A stretch of 64,000 nucleotides of DNA from Rhodoferax sp. U2-2l (GTDB taxonomy: Bacteria; Pseudomonadota; Gammaproteobacteria; Burkholderiales; Burkholderiaceae_C): NCBI RefSeq assembly GCF_020594515.1, contig NZ_JAJCTH010000012.1:1-64000 (forward strand), in the 5' to 3' direction. Every line of letters starts with the position of its first letter. The stretch's first letter is position 1. Positions 1 through 9,489 of this stretch are shown one piece after another. Below the pieces are notes generated by a model, which saw only the letters and a program-made list of their open reading frames with translations, had not been told where the DNA came from and searched no databases. The position numbers and the translations under genes were made by a program.

Positions 1-1046
1 CCAGCACGGTCACCGGCACCACCCTGACGCCTACCATCACCCAAGGCACCCAAACGGTTGACGTCGACACCCAAACAGTGACGGTCACCGAAGGCACCAG
101 CACGGTCACCGGCACCACCCTGACGCCTACCGTCACACAAGGCACCCAAACGGTTGACGTCGACACCCAAACAGTGACGGTCACCGAAGGCACCAGCACG
201 GTCACCGGCACCACCCTGACGCCCACCATCACCCAAGGCACACAAACCGTCAACGTGCCCACCGAAACAGCCACCGTCACCGAAGGCACCAGCACGGTCA
301 CCGGCACCACCCTGACGCCTACCGTCACACAAGGCACCCAAACGGTTGACGTCGACACCCAAACAATGACGGTCACCGAAGGCACCAGCACAGTCACCGG
401 CACCACCCTGACGCCTACCGTCACCCAAGGCACACAAACGGTTGACGTCGACACCCAAACGGTGACCGTCACCGAAGGCACCGTGACGGTACCGGTGGAG
501 ACCAGCACCCCCACGGTCACGACCGGCACCCAAACGGTTGATGTCGACACCCAAACGGTGACCGTCACCGAAGGCACCGTGACCGTACCGGTGGAGACCA
601 GCACCCCCACGGTCACGACCGGCACACAAACCGTGAACGTCGAAACTGAAACAGTCACGAGTTCTACGTCAATCGAAGCGGGACCAACTGAAACAGTGAC
701 GGTTACCGAATACACCGAGACATTCACGGTCACGGAGTACACAGAAACAACCACTGGCTCGGCCTTCACCGAAACGGTCACTTTCTCCCAAGTAACCGAA
801 ACAGTTACGACAGAATCCTATACAGAAACAATCACGACGACGGACCCTGGTTTAACCTCTCCAGAACCTTCGTCATTCCAGGCCATTCTGGCGAATGATG
901 TCCTTTCCCAACCTGACAGTTCATTGGCTAACACCCCAACGCCACCACTCGTCAGCACAACCGAAACAGAGCCTCTTGCCTTTGATCCAGTGGCCCAAGA
1001 TTTGGTGAACAGGTTATTGACGCAAGGTGATAACCCCATCAATTAA
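1..1046 (+). CDS. Thr/Val-rich tandem-repeat protein, C-terminal part (5' end outside window)
   Basis: The reading frame is open from the window edge (first full codon at 3), so only the C-terminus is seen. About 218 residues consist of 32-residue repeats of the type TVTEGTSTVTGTTLTPTVTQ followed by GTQTVDVDTQTV. Two more divergent repeats follow, then a looser TETVTVTEYTET section and a non-repetitive tail of about 60 residues ending in DNPIN. Alternating Thr/Val suggests extended beta structure; the Thr density would suit O-glycosylation or a stalk. No LPXTG, transmembrane helix or RTX nonapeptide is visible in the part seen. A terminator follows the stop, and a glycosyltransferase gene lies 73 bases downstream. 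A surface or secreted adhesin-like protein is an inference; the family is not recognised. Confidence 0.75.
   Translation, partial: STVTGTTLTPTITQGTQTVDVDTQTVTVTEGTSTVTGTTLTPTVTQGTQTVDVDTQTVTVTEGTSTVTGTTLTPTITQGTQTVNVPTETATVTEGTSTVTGTTLTPTVTQGTQTVDVDTQTMTVTEGTSTVTGTTLTPTVTQGTQTVDVDTQTVTVTEGTVTVPVETSTPTVTTGTQTVDVDTQTVTVTEGTVTVPVETSTPTVTTGTQTVNVETETVTSSTSIEAGPTETVTVTEYTETFTVTEYTETTTGSAFTETVTFSQVTETVTTESYTETITTTDPGLTSPEPSSFQAILANDVLSQPDSSLANTPTPPLVSTTETEPLAFDPVAQDLVNRLLTQGDNPIN
3..656 (+). repeat. 96-bp in-frame tandem repeat array
   Basis: Six complete units start at 81, 177, 273, 369, 465 and 561, preceded by a partial unit at the window edge. Each is 96 bases (32 codons). The first four are almost identical at nucleotide level; units 5 and 6 replace the central part (GTVTVPVETSTPTVTT) and are nearly identical to each other. 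The low divergence suggests recent copy-number change by recombination or slippage. The array probably continues upstream of the window. Confidence 0.9.
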
Positions 1047-1065
1047 GCTCCAACGATCAAATTTT

Positions 1066-1090
1066 GGCGGGGTGATCCCCGCCTTTTCTT
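1066..1090 (+). terminator. Rho-independent terminator after the repeat-protein gene
   Basis: Perfect 7-bp stem GGCGGGG/CCCCGCC with loop TGAT, followed by TTTTCTT, 19 bases after the stop codon. It isolates the repeat-protein gene from the glycosyltransferase gene downstream. Confidence 0.9.
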
Positions 1091-1119
1091 GCGCACAGAA
1101 ATAATATCTAGGAATTGGT

Positions 1120-2346
1120 ATGCGAATTTTGTTTATTCATGAAGGATTGGGGCAATTCGAAAAATTGCATCTCTATTTGAATGCGCAAGGACTGGCTCAT
1201 TCATCATTCATGTGCTCAACAGGCGTCTACAACGCCAACAAAGACAAGATCCCCAATCTTTTGTCTTTTCAAGCAGTGGCGGAAAATGAAAAAACTTACT
1301 TTTATGTAAAGAATCTTGAAGCACGCACTCAAAGATCATTTTTTATTAAAAAATCGTTGAATGAGTACCTCGAAAAATCTGGAATAGATATTATTGTTGC
1401 ACACGGTTCCGGTGGTTTTCCGCTACAACTTTTTGACGAATTTAATATACCAATCATCTCTTACATTGAATTTCCTTCTTTTTCGCTACATGGATGCGAT
1501 CCAAAGTACCCTCAGCCTGATTACGCCACCTACAAAGACAAAATATTTGAAATGACGAGTTTTCATCAGGTACTGAAAAGTGACCTGGTGATTGTTCCAA
1601 GCGCATATGCAAAGACGATGTTCCCTACCTGTTTGCATGAACGGATCGTTCCTCAAATGGAGGGGTTTGAAATTACTCGGAAAGCCACAAAATTCAAAAA
1701 GAAAGACGGTTTATTTTATATAGGATTTGCCGCAAGGGATTTGTCATCAGCCAAGGGATTTGAGCAATTCCTTCTCATTGCCAAGGAAATTCTAAAAACA
1801 AGAAAGAACGTCAAATTTGTCTTTTGCGGCTCGCCAAAAGTCCTCTACAGCTATGAAGTCGCTTTTCTTCAGAATAATTTCGAGAAAGACCAACGTCCGG
1901 AATCTTTCATGCAATATATTCTGAACAGGGAAGGGATCACGCTGGGTGAAGACTCACCCTTCGAGCACGTCGATTACGCCGCGTACGATCAATTCGCTGA
2001 ATATATTGAAGCAATGGATATTTTTCTATACCCCTTACAATTCGGATCAGCCAACTGGGGACTATTTGAAATTGCTTTTCGTGGCAAGATCATCATTGGA
2101 AGCAATCGCTGCTTCGTGCCAGAAGTCATCCAGCATGGGTATAACGGTTTGTTATGTCCCTACGCCGACATCGCGCTTTGGGCAAGTATGGCCACCAAGG
2201 TGATTGATGCGCCAGAAAATTATGCGCATTTAGGCAAGACTGCCGAAATAGACGCCAACAAACGCTTTCATATCAGTACGGTCGCACAAAGGTATCTTGA
2301 TATTTTTCAGACAGCGATCAACAAGAAAAAATTGGGGCTGTACTGA
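1120..2346 (+). CDS. Glycosyltransferase, GT4-like
   Basis: 408 residues with two Rossmann-like halves. The N-terminus is MRILFIHEGLGQFEKL. The C-terminal half has the GT-B nucleotide-sugar region: a strand IGFAARDLSSAKGFEQFL near residue 204, and FEIAFRGKIIIGSNRCFVPE then HGYNGLLCP near 320-345. In GT4 enzymes this E-x7-E-type region contacts the donor phosphates. The start at 1120 has an AGGAA ribosome site at 1110. Base composition is clearly more AT-rich than the rest of the window, which suggests lateral transfer. It sits behind the Thr-rich repeat protein and could glycosylate it, but a role in polysaccharide synthesis is equally possible. Donor and acceptor are unknown. Confidence 0.8.
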   Translation: MRILFIHEGLGQFEKLHLYLNAQGLAHSSFMCSTGVYNANKDKIPNLLSFQAVAENEKTYFYVKNLEARTQRSFFIKKSLNEYLEKSGIDIIVAHGSGGFPLQLFDEFNIPIISYIEFPSFSLHGCDPKYPQPDYATYKDKIFEMTSFHQVLKSDLVIVPSAYAKTMFPTCLHERIVPQMEGFEITRKATKFKKKDGLFYIGFAARDLSSAKGFEQFLLIAKEILKTRKNVKFVFCGSPKVLYSYEVAFLQNNFEKDQRPESFMQYILNREGITLGEDSPFEHVDYAAYDQFAEYIEAMDIFLYPLQFGSANWGLFEIAFRGKIIIGSNRCFVPEVIQHGYNGLLCPYADIALWASMATKVIDAPENYAHLGKTAEIDANKRFHISTVAQRYLDIFQTAINKKKLGLY

Positions 2347-2398
2347 GCCAACATCCAGCCACCACCGACGCGTTGGCGGCCGACCGCCGGGCAAGCCC

Positions 2399-3124
2399 TC
2401 ACCCCTCCCGTGCCACCAGCACCGCCCGCGCCAGCTCAAAATCCTCGGGGTACGTCACCTTGAAGTTCTGTGCGCTGCCTGGCACCAGTTTGGGCGCCAG
2501 GCCCATCGCCTCGATCGCACTGGACTCGTCGGTGACGGCATCACCCGCCAGTTCAAGTGCCTCGCGCAAACTCCCGATGCGAAACATCTGCGGGGTTTGC
2601 GCCAGCCACTTGTCGACACGGGGCAGCGTGGCAGCCACCCTGCCCGCCTGTGCAGCTTTGAGTGTGTCAGGCAACGGCAGCGCCAGCAGGCCGCCCACCT
2701 CATCAAGCAGACAAGCGTCGAGCAACTGGTTGATCTGCTCAGGCGTGATCAGGCATCGCGCAGCGTCGTGCACCAGCACCCAGTCGTGTGTGACCGCACC
2801 CTCTGCCAGCAACACATTCAGACCATTGAAAACACTTGCAGCCCGGGTGGAGCCGCCGCAGGCCGCAACCAAAAACGAGGTGTTGGCGTACTGCGGTGCC
2901 TGAAAAAAATGATCGTCTGGCGACACCACCACCAGCGTCTGGTCAATGCGTGGCACCTCGGCAAAAGCGGCCAGCGTGTGCATCACCATCGGCTGGCCGA
3001 CCAGCACCTGGTACTGCTTGGGGCCCGCAGCACCCGCACGTGAACCGGTGCCTGCGCAAGGAATGAGGGCCCAGCAGCGCGGTGTGGCGGTGGGTTTGAG
3101 GGTGATGTCGGTGAGTTCGGTCAT
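2399..3124 (-). CDS. ispD: 2-C-methyl-D-erythritol 4-phosphate cytidylyltransferase
   Basis: 241 residues. The CTP-binding glycine-rich loop of the IspD family is present as LIPCAGTGSRAGAAGPKQYQ at residues 21-40, followed by HDAARC near 118 and the C-terminal KVTYPEDFELA. IspD transfers CMP from CTP to MEP in the non-mevalonate isoprenoid pathway. The gene is divergent from mfd, as in many Burkholderiales. In those genomes ispF normally follows directly; here the stop is only 52 bases from the convergent glycosyltransferase gene and no ispF is present, so ispF must be elsewhere or the junction is rearranged. Confidence 0.97.
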   Translation of the reverse strand: MTELTDITLKPTATPRCWALIPCAGTGSRAGAAGPKQYQVLVGQPMVMHTLAAFAEVPRIDQTLVVVSPDDHFFQAPQYANTSFLVAACGGSTRAASVFNGLNVLLAEGAVTHDWVLVHDAARCLITPEQINQLLDACLLDEVGGLLALPLPDTLKAAQAGRVAATLPRVDKWLAQTPQMFRIGSLREALELAGDAVTDESSAIEAMGLAPKLVPGSAQNFKVTYPEDFELARAVLVAREG

Positions 3125-3313
3125 GGTGTGGCCCGCATTCTAAAATCGCCCGCACACACCCTGCCGCCAGCCGAGCAGGGTTTTGGCGTTTTTGCCATTG
3201 CGTTGCTGACGTGGATCAATGCCATGTCCAAGCCGTTCTTGTCTGTGCATGAAGCCGCAGACAAAAGCAGACGCAAGTCAAGACGACACAACGACGACAC
3301 GATTGATTGAGAC

Positions 3314-6300
3314 ATGGACTTACCCAAACTTAACCCCGGCAAGCGCTACACCCTGCCCCGCCCCACCGGGTCGGCCGACGCGCTGCTGCTGGCCCAACTG
3401 GCCTTGCGTGACAAAGCCAGTGGCAAGGTGACAGCCATCGTCACCGCCGATGCACCCGACGCCCAGCGCTTGATCGACGAGATGGCGTTTTTTGCGCCCG
3501 ACTTGCGTTGTGTGTTGTTCCCGGACTGGGAGACCTTGCCGTTTGACACCTTCTCACCGCACCAGGACCTGATCAGTGAACGCCTGGCCACCCTGTGGCG
3601 CATCAGCCAGCATGACAAGGACACCGGCGCCGATGTGGTGGTGGTGCCGGCCACCACCGCGCTGTACCGGTTGGCGCCGCCGAGTTTTCTGGCGGGCACC
3701 ACCTTTCACTTCAAAGTCAAACAGAAGCTCAACGAATCCAAACTCAAGGCGCAGCTGACACTGGCCGGGTACAGCCATGTGACGCAGGTCGTCAGCCCCG
3801 GTGAATATGCGGTGCGCGGTGGGCTGATCGACCTGTTCCCGATGGGTTCCCCCGTGCCGTTTCGGGTGGATTTGTTTGACGACGAGATCGATTCCATCCG
3901 CACCTTTGACCCCGACAGCCAGCGCAGCCTGTACCCGGTGCCCGAGGTGCGTCTCTTGCCCGGGCGCGAGTTCCCAATGGACGAGGACGCACGCGCACGG
4001 TTTCGCAACCGCTGGCGCGAGCTGCTCGAAGGGGACCCCACGCGCAGCCGCATCTACAAGGACATTGGCAATGGCGTGGCCACCGCAGGCATCGAGTACT
4101 ACCTGCCGCTGTTTTTTGAAGACACAGCCACCGTTTTCGACTACCTCGGCGACGCCGCCACCGTGGTTCTGCATGGTGACCTGGAACCGGCGTTTGCCCA
4201 TTTCTGGCAAGACACACGCGAACGCTACCGCCTGGTGCAAGGTGACCCGGAACACCCGGTATTGCCGCCCGATGCGTTGTTCCTGAGCGCCGAGCAGTTT
4301 TACGCGCGGGTCAACCAGCATGCGCAGCTGGCGCTGCGGCCAACGCAGGCCCATACCCCTGCCGACCCACTGGCGCCGGGCGACGGTTTGTCAGCCTACG
4401 CCGAGTTCGAGGCCTTGCCACCGCTGACCGTGGTGCGGGGCGCCGAAGACCCCTTGGCCCGCCTCAAAAGCCACATTCGGAACACCCAACAGCGCGTGCT
4501 GGTGCTGGCCGAGAGTGAGGGCCGGCGCGCCAGCCTGCTCGATTTTTTACATGCCAGCAGTTTTGACCCACCAGCCTTTGACTCTTTGCAGGAGTTCCTG
4601 GCCAGCGACGAAAAGATCGGCATCGCCACCAGCAGCCTGGCCACCGGCTTCAGCTGGCTGGAAAGTGGGGTCGACTTTGTCACCGAGACCGAGCTGTTTG
4701 CCGCCAGCCCAACCACCCGCAAACGCAAAAAACAGGAGCAGGTCAGCGATGTTGAAGCGCTGATCAAGGACCTGAGTGAACTCAAGGTGGGTGACCCGGT
4801 GGTGCACAGCGCTCACGGCATTGGCCGTTACCGGGGGCTGATCAACCTGGACTTGGGCAACAAATTACCTAATGGCGATGCGGAGATACAAGAGTTTCTT
4901 CATCTGGAATATGCCGACAAGGCAACCCTTTATGTGCCGGTCAGCCAGCTGCAGCTGATCAGCCGTTACACCGGCGTGAGCCCGGATGAAGCGCCGTTGC
5001 ACAAACTCGGCAGCGGCCAGTGGGACAAGGCCAAACGCCGCGCCGCTGAGCAGGTGCGCGACAGCGCCGCCGAGTTGCTCAACATCTACGCCCGCCGCGC
5101 CGCACGTGAAGGCCACGCCTTCCGCTACAGCCCGAACGACTACGAGACCTTTGCCAATGACTTTGGCTTTGAAGAAACCGCCGACCAGAAGGCGGCTATC
5201 CATGCGGTGATCCAGGACATGATCAGCCCGCGCCCGATGGACCGGCTGGTATGTGGTGACGTGGGTTTTGGCAAAACCGAAGTCGCCCTGCGTGCCGCCT
5301 TCATTGCCATCACAGGTGGCAAACAGGTGGCCTTTCTGGCGCCCACCACGCTGCTGGCCGAGCAGCATTACCAGACGCTGGTGGACCGTTTTGCCAAATG
5401 GCCGGTCAAAGTGGCCGAGATGAGCCGCTTTCGCTCCGGCAAGGAGATCACCGCTGCGCTCAAGGGCGTGGCCGATGGCACCATCGACATCGTGGTGGGC
5501 ACGCACAAGCTGCTCAGCGAATCGACCAAGTTCAAGGACCTGGGCTTGCTGATCATCGATGAGGAACACCGTTTTGGCGTGCGCCACAAGGAACAGATGA
5601 AAGCCCTGCGTGCCGAGGTGGATGTGCTCACCCTCACCGCCACACCCATCCCGCGCACGCTGGGTATGGCACTCGAAGGCTTGCGTGATTTAAGCGTGAT
5701 CGCCACGGCACCCCAGCGCCGCCTGGCGATCAAGACCTTTGTGCGCACCGAAGGCAATGGCGTGATCCGTGAGGCGGTGCTGCGTGAACTCAAGCGGGGT
5801 GGCCAGGTGTACTTCCTGCACAACGAGGTCGAGACCATTGAAAACCGCCGCGCCAAGCTCGAAGAGTTGCTGCCCGAGGCCCGCATCAGCGTGGCCCACG
5901 GCCAGATGCCCGAGCGCCAACTGGAGGCGGTGATGCGTGACTTTGTGGCGCAACGCAGCAATGTGTTGTTGTGCTCCACCATCATCGAGACCGGCATCGA
6001 CGTGCCCACCGCCAACACCATCGTGATGGCCCGCGCCGACAAGTTTGGCCTGGCCCAGTTGCACCAGCTGCGTGGCCGGGTTGGCCGCAGCCACCACCAG
6101 GCCTACGCGTATCTGATGGTGCCCGATCTGGAAGGCCTGACCAAACAGGCCCAGCAACGCCTGGACGCGATCCAGGCCATGGAAGAACTGGGTAGCGGTT
6201 TCTATTTGGCCATGCACGATCTGGAAATCCGCGGTGCCGGTGAGGTGCTTGGTGAAAACCAGAGCGGCAACATGCTCGAAGTGGGCTTCCAGCTCTATAA

Positions 6301-6832
6301 CGAGATGCTGAGCGAGGCGGTGCGGTGCCTCAAGGCCGGTATCGAGCCCGACCTGCTCAACCCGCTCAATGTGGCCACCGACATCAACTTACACGCCCCG
6401 GCGCTGTTGCCGGACGACTATTGTGGGGACGTGCACCTGCGCCTGTCGTTCTACAAAAAGTTGGCCACCGCCAAAACCACAAACCAGATTGATGGCCTGC
6501 TCGAGGAAATCATCGACCGCTTTGGCAAACTCCCCGCCCAGGCACAAACCCTGATCGACGTGCATCGGCTGCGGGTGCTGAGCCAGCCCTATGGTGTGAC
6601 CAAGGTGGATGCCGCGCCCGGTGTGATCAGCATCACGTTCAAGAAAAACCCGCCGATTGACCCGATGAAGATCATTGCCATGATCCAGAAAAACAAACAC
6701 ATCAAACTGGCAGGCAATGAAAAATTACGCATCGAGCGCGAACTGCCCGAGGCCAAAGACCGGGCCCAGATGGTGCGTGACATTCTCAAGAATTTGGGAC
6801 AACCGCTGGCGCAGGAGAAAGCCACTGTGTGA
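3314..6832 (+). CDS. mfd: Transcription-repair coupling factor Mfd
   Basis: 1172 residues, full length for the family. The UvrB-homology module occupies the first ~350 residues; a CarD-like RNA-polymerase-interaction domain follows near 490 (KVGDPVVHSAHGIGRYRG). The RecG-like translocase has Walker A GDVGFGKTE near 649 and the DEEH box (IIDEEHRFGV) near 749, then motif VI LHQLRGRVGRS and a C-terminal TRCF domain. Mfd removes RNA polymerase stalled at lesions and recruits UvrA for strand-specific repair; uvrB is also in this window. ATG 3314 gives the usual N-terminus. It ends before a hairpin shared with the convergent cphA gene. Confidence 0.98.
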   Translation: MDLPKLNPGKRYTLPRPTGSADALLLAQLALRDKASGKVTAIVTADAPDAQRLIDEMAFFAPDLRCVLFPDWETLPFDTFSPHQDLISERLATLWRISQHDKDTGADVVVVPATTALYRLAPPSFLAGTTFHFKVKQKLNESKLKAQLTLAGYSHVTQVVSPGEYAVRGGLIDLFPMGSPVPFRVDLFDDEIDSIRTFDPDSQRSLYPVPEVRLLPGREFPMDEDARARFRNRWRELLEGDPTRSRIYKDIGNGVATAGIEYYLPLFFEDTATVFDYLGDAATVVLHGDLEPAFAHFWQDTRERYRLVQGDPEHPVLPPDALFLSAEQFYARVNQHAQLALRPTQAHTPADPLAPGDGLSAYAEFEALPPLTVVRGAEDPLARLKSHIRNTQQRVLVLAESEGRRASLLDFLHASSFDPPAFDSLQEFLASDEKIGIATSSLATGFSWLESGVDFVTETELFAASPTTRKRKKQEQVSDVEALIKDLSELKVGDPVVHSAHGIGRYRGLINLDLGNKLPNGDAEIQEFLHLEYADKATLYVPVSQLQLISRYTGVSPDEAPLHKLGSGQWDKAKRRAAEQVRDSAAELLNIYARRAAREGHAFRYSPNDYETFANDFGFEETADQKAAIHAVIQDMISPRPMDRLVCGDVGFGKTEVALRAAFIAITGGKQVAFLAPTTLLAEQHYQTLVDRFAKWPVKVAEMSRFRSGKEITAALKGVADGTIDIVVGTHKLLSESTKFKDLGLLIIDEEHRFGVRHKEQMKALRAEVDVLTLTATPIPRTLGMALEGLRDLSVIATAPQRRLAIKTFVRTEGNGVIREAVLRELKRGGQVYFLHNEVETIENRRAKLEELLPEARISVAHGQMPERQLEAVMRDFVAQRSNVLLCSTIIETGIDVPTANTIVMARADKFGLAQLHQLRGRVGRSHHQAYAYLMVPDLEGLTKQAQQRLDAIQAMEELGSGFYLAMHDLEIRGAGEVLGENQSGNMLEVGFQLYNEMLSEAVRCLKAGIEPDLLNPLNVATDINLHAPALLPDDYCGDVHLRLSFYKKLATAKTTNQIDGLLEEIIDRFGKLPAQAQTLIDVHRLRVLSQPYGVTKVDAAPGVISITFKKNPPIDPMKIIAMIQKNKHIKLAGNEKLRIERELPEAKDRAQMVRDILKNLGQPLAQEKATV

Positions 6833-6851
6833 GGGTAGCCACCAAAACACG

Positions 6852-6879
6852 GCGCCCCTGGGTTTGAAGCCAGGGGCGC
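6852..6879. terminator. Hairpin terminator between mfd and cphA
   Basis: Perfect 10-bp stem GCGCCCCTGG/CCAGGGGCGC with an 8-base loop between two convergent genes. On the minus strand the stem is followed by GTGTTTTGG, giving a modest U-run for cphA; on plus the U-run is poor. It probably serves both transcripts. Confidence 0.7.
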
Positions 6880-6904
6880 AGTCTCTGAACACACCGGAAA
6901 AGCT

Positions 6905-9475
6905 TTAGCCTGCCGCAATCTTGGCGCGAATGTACGCCAGCGCTTCTTCCACCTGGTCCACCAGGATCAGGCACAAATCGCCCTCACCCAGCTTGTCCAT
7001 GGCGGTGTCAATCGCCAGAAACTCGCCTGTGATCTCCTGCACCAAGTGTGTGCGGGCAGCGCCGTTGAGACCTTCACGCAGCAGCGCAATCACCTCGCCG
7101 TCAGCGCGGCCACGTTGGCATTGGTCCTGGTACAACACCACCTCATCAAACGCCTGACCCAGGATTTGGGTTTGCTGGCGGATGTCGTCGTCGCGCCGGT
7201 CACCGGCACCGCTGATCACCACCGAACGATGTTTGGCTGGCAAAGCCTGCACCGCCTGCACCAGGGCGGTCATGGCATCGGGGTTGTGGCCGTAATCGGC
7301 AATCACGGTGGCACCGCGATACTCAAACAGGTTAAAACGACCCAAAGCGTTGTCACTGTCGTTGACAAAACTGGCCAGCGCGCTGCGCACCACAGCCCAG
7401 TCCAGACCCAGCGCCCAGACAGCCGCCACGGCTGCCAGCACGTTTTCAACCTGGAAACTGATGCTGCCACCCAGCGTGATCGGCACGCCAGACAAGGGCA
7501 GGCGCCAAAGCTGCGTGCCGTGCTCAGCCACCAGATCGCCGCCCTGCACATACACCGCGCGCTGGCCCAGGGCCAGGTGGGTGGCCATGACCGGGTGCTG
7601 CCGGTCCAGCGCAAAATAAGTAACGGAGCCGCTGCAGTGTTTGGCCATGGCCACCACGGCGGGGTCGGCCGCGTTCAACACCGCCGTGCCGTTGGGGGCG
7701 ATGTTCTGCACGATGACCCGCTTGAGCACCACCAGGTCTTCCAGCGTGGTGATGTAGTTCAGGCCCAGGTGGTCGCCACTGCCGATGTTGGTGACCACGG
7801 CCACATCGCAGCGGTCAAAAGCCAGGCCTTCGCGCAACATGCCGCCACGCGCCGTTTCCAGCACAGCGGCGTCCACGTCAGGGTGCTGCAGCACATTGCG
7901 GGCGCTTTTGGGGCCACTGCAGTCACCGGTGTCGATGCGCTGCCCGGCAATGTAGACGCCGTCGGTATTGGTCATGCCCACGCGCAGGCCACTTTGCGTC
8001 AACAGGTGGGTTATCAGGCGCACGGTGGTGGTTTTGCCGTTGGTGCCAGTCACCGCCACCAGCGGAATGCGGCCATTGTCGTGGGGGCCAAACATTTCTT
8101 GAACGATGGCCTCACCCACCGCCCGGCCCTTGCCAAACGACGGCGCAATGTGCATGCGCAGGCCCGGTGCGGCGTTCACCTCCACCACGCCGCCGCCACG
8201 TTCTTCCAGACTGTGGTGAATGCTGTCGGTCACCATGTCCACACCACAAATGTCCAGACCGACCATTTTGGCGGCCTCGACCGCGCGGGCGGCCACGTCG
8301 GCATGCACATCGTCGGTCACGTCGGTGGCGGTGCCACCCGTGGACAAATTGGCGTTGCGGCGCAGCGTGACGCGCTGGCCCAGCGCCGGGACCGACTCGG
8401 CCTGCAGCCCCTGATCGGCCAGGCAGGCCAGGGCGATGTCATCAAAACGGATTTTGGTCAGCGATGTGGCATGTCCGGAGCCGCGCCGCGGGTCGCTGTT
8501 GACACTGTCCACCAGCTCCCGCACGGTCAGCACACCGTCGCCCACCACGTGCGGGGCCTCACGGCGTGCGGCAGCGACCAGCTTGTCGCCCACCACCAGC
8601 AAGCGGTAATCGTGACCCGGCAGAAAGCGCTCGACCAGCACCCGGCTGCTGAAGGCGGTGGCCGTCTGGTAGGCGGCTGCGAGTTGCTCGCGGGTGCAGA
8701 TATTGACGGTGACACCTTTGCCCTGGTTGCCGTCCTTGGGTTTGACCACGACCGGCAGGCCAATGTCTTGCGCTGCCGCCCAGGCATCATCGGCGCTGTA
8801 CACCTGGCGGCCCTGCGGCACCGGCACACCGGCAGCGGCCAGCAGTTTTTTGGTGAGCTGTTTGTCCTGGGCGATGGCCTCGGCAATGGCGCTGGTGGCA
8901 TCGATTTCAGCGGCCTGGATCCGACGCTGACGGCTGCCCCAGCCCAGCGCGACCATGCTGCCTTCAGTCATGCGTCGGCACGGAATGCCCCGCGCCAGCG
9001 CCGCGTCGACGATCGCACCCGTGCTGGGCCCCAGGCGAACATCTTCGTCCAGCTCACGCAACTGCGCCAGCGCCTGCGGCAGATCAAACGGGCTGTCATC
9101 CAGCGCGGCTTGGCACAAGGTCTGGGCCAGTTCCAGCGCCAGGCGGCCCACCGCCTCCTGGGTGTATTCCACAATCACCTGAAACACACCGGCGTCCAGC
9201 GTGGGCGTGGTGCGCCGGTAGGTCACCGGGCAGCCGGCCTGGGCTTGCAGGTCCAGCGTGGCCATGCCCAGCACATGGGCCAGCGGCACGGGGCCATCCT
9301 GCCCCACCGGGCGCAAGGCACTGAGGGCAGGAAAACGTTCGCGCAGGCGGGTCTCGAAACCGGGCACATCGGTCATGCTGGCCTCAGCGGGCGTGCAAGT
9401 CACCACCACCTCGATGGCGGTGTGCTGGGTCCAGAGGTTGGGGCCGCGAAGGGCTCTGATACGGGATAACTTCAT
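6905..9475 (-). CDS. cphA: Cyanophycin synthetase
   Basis: 856 residues, close to characterised CphA1 enzymes (about 870-900). The N-terminal domain is followed by an ATP-grasp domain with the nucleotide loop VVVKPKDGNQGKGV near 245 and the Mg-binding end VVEVNAAPGLR near 448. The Mur-ligase-like domain has an intact P-loop, VTGTNGKTTTVR, near 494 and a C-terminal lobe with DYGHNPDA. CphA polymerises Asp and Arg into multi-L-arginyl-poly-L-aspartate granules, spending ATP in both active sites. ATG 9475 lies 14 bases after the cphA-like gene, so the two are probably one transcript. Cyanophycinase is not in the window. Confidence 0.97.
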   Translation of the reverse strand: MKLSRIRALRGPNLWTQHTAIEVVVTCTPAEASMTDVPGFETRLRERFPALSALRPVGQDGPVPLAHVLGMATLDLQAQAGCPVTYRRTTPTLDAGVFQVIVEYTQEAVGRLALELAQTLCQAALDDSPFDLPQALAQLRELDEDVRLGPSTGAIVDAALARGIPCRRMTEGSMVALGWGSRQRRIQAAEIDATSAIAEAIAQDKQLTKKLLAAAGVPVPQGRQVYSADDAWAAAQDIGLPVVVKPKDGNQGKGVTVNICTREQLAAAYQTATAFSSRVLVERFLPGHDYRLLVVGDKLVAAARREAPHVVGDGVLTVRELVDSVNSDPRRGSGHATSLTKIRFDDIALACLADQGLQAESVPALGQRVTLRRNANLSTGGTATDVTDDVHADVAARAVEAAKMVGLDICGVDMVTDSIHHSLEERGGGVVEVNAAPGLRMHIAPSFGKGRAVGEAIVQEMFGPHDNGRIPLVAVTGTNGKTTTVRLITHLLTQSGLRVGMTNTDGVYIAGQRIDTGDCSGPKSARNVLQHPDVDAAVLETARGGMLREGLAFDRCDVAVVTNIGSGDHLGLNYITTLEDLVVLKRVIVQNIAPNGTAVLNAADPAVVAMAKHCSGSVTYFALDRQHPVMATHLALGQRAVYVQGGDLVAEHGTQLWRLPLSGVPITLGGSISFQVENVLAAVAAVWALGLDWAVVRSALASFVNDSDNALGRFNLFEYRGATVIADYGHNPDAMTALVQAVQALPAKHRSVVISGAGDRRDDDIRQQTQILGQAFDEVVLYQDQCQRGRADGEVIALLREGLNGAARTHLVQEITGEFLAIDTAMDKLGEGDLCLILVDQVEEALAYIRAKIAAG

Positions 9476-9489
9476 GACACCACAGCGAT

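Noticed and set aside
3..656. CRISPR array
   Set aside because: The 96-bp units are contiguous, in-frame coding repeats with no spacers.
3128..3310. Small plus-strand open frame between ispD and mfd
   Set aside because: No ribosome site or family resemblance; probably promoter region of mfd.
7046..9469. 807-codon open frame on plus strand
   Set aside because: It runs antisense to cphA; its translation is His/Gly/Arg-rich without motifs, as expected from codon bias in a GC-rich gene.
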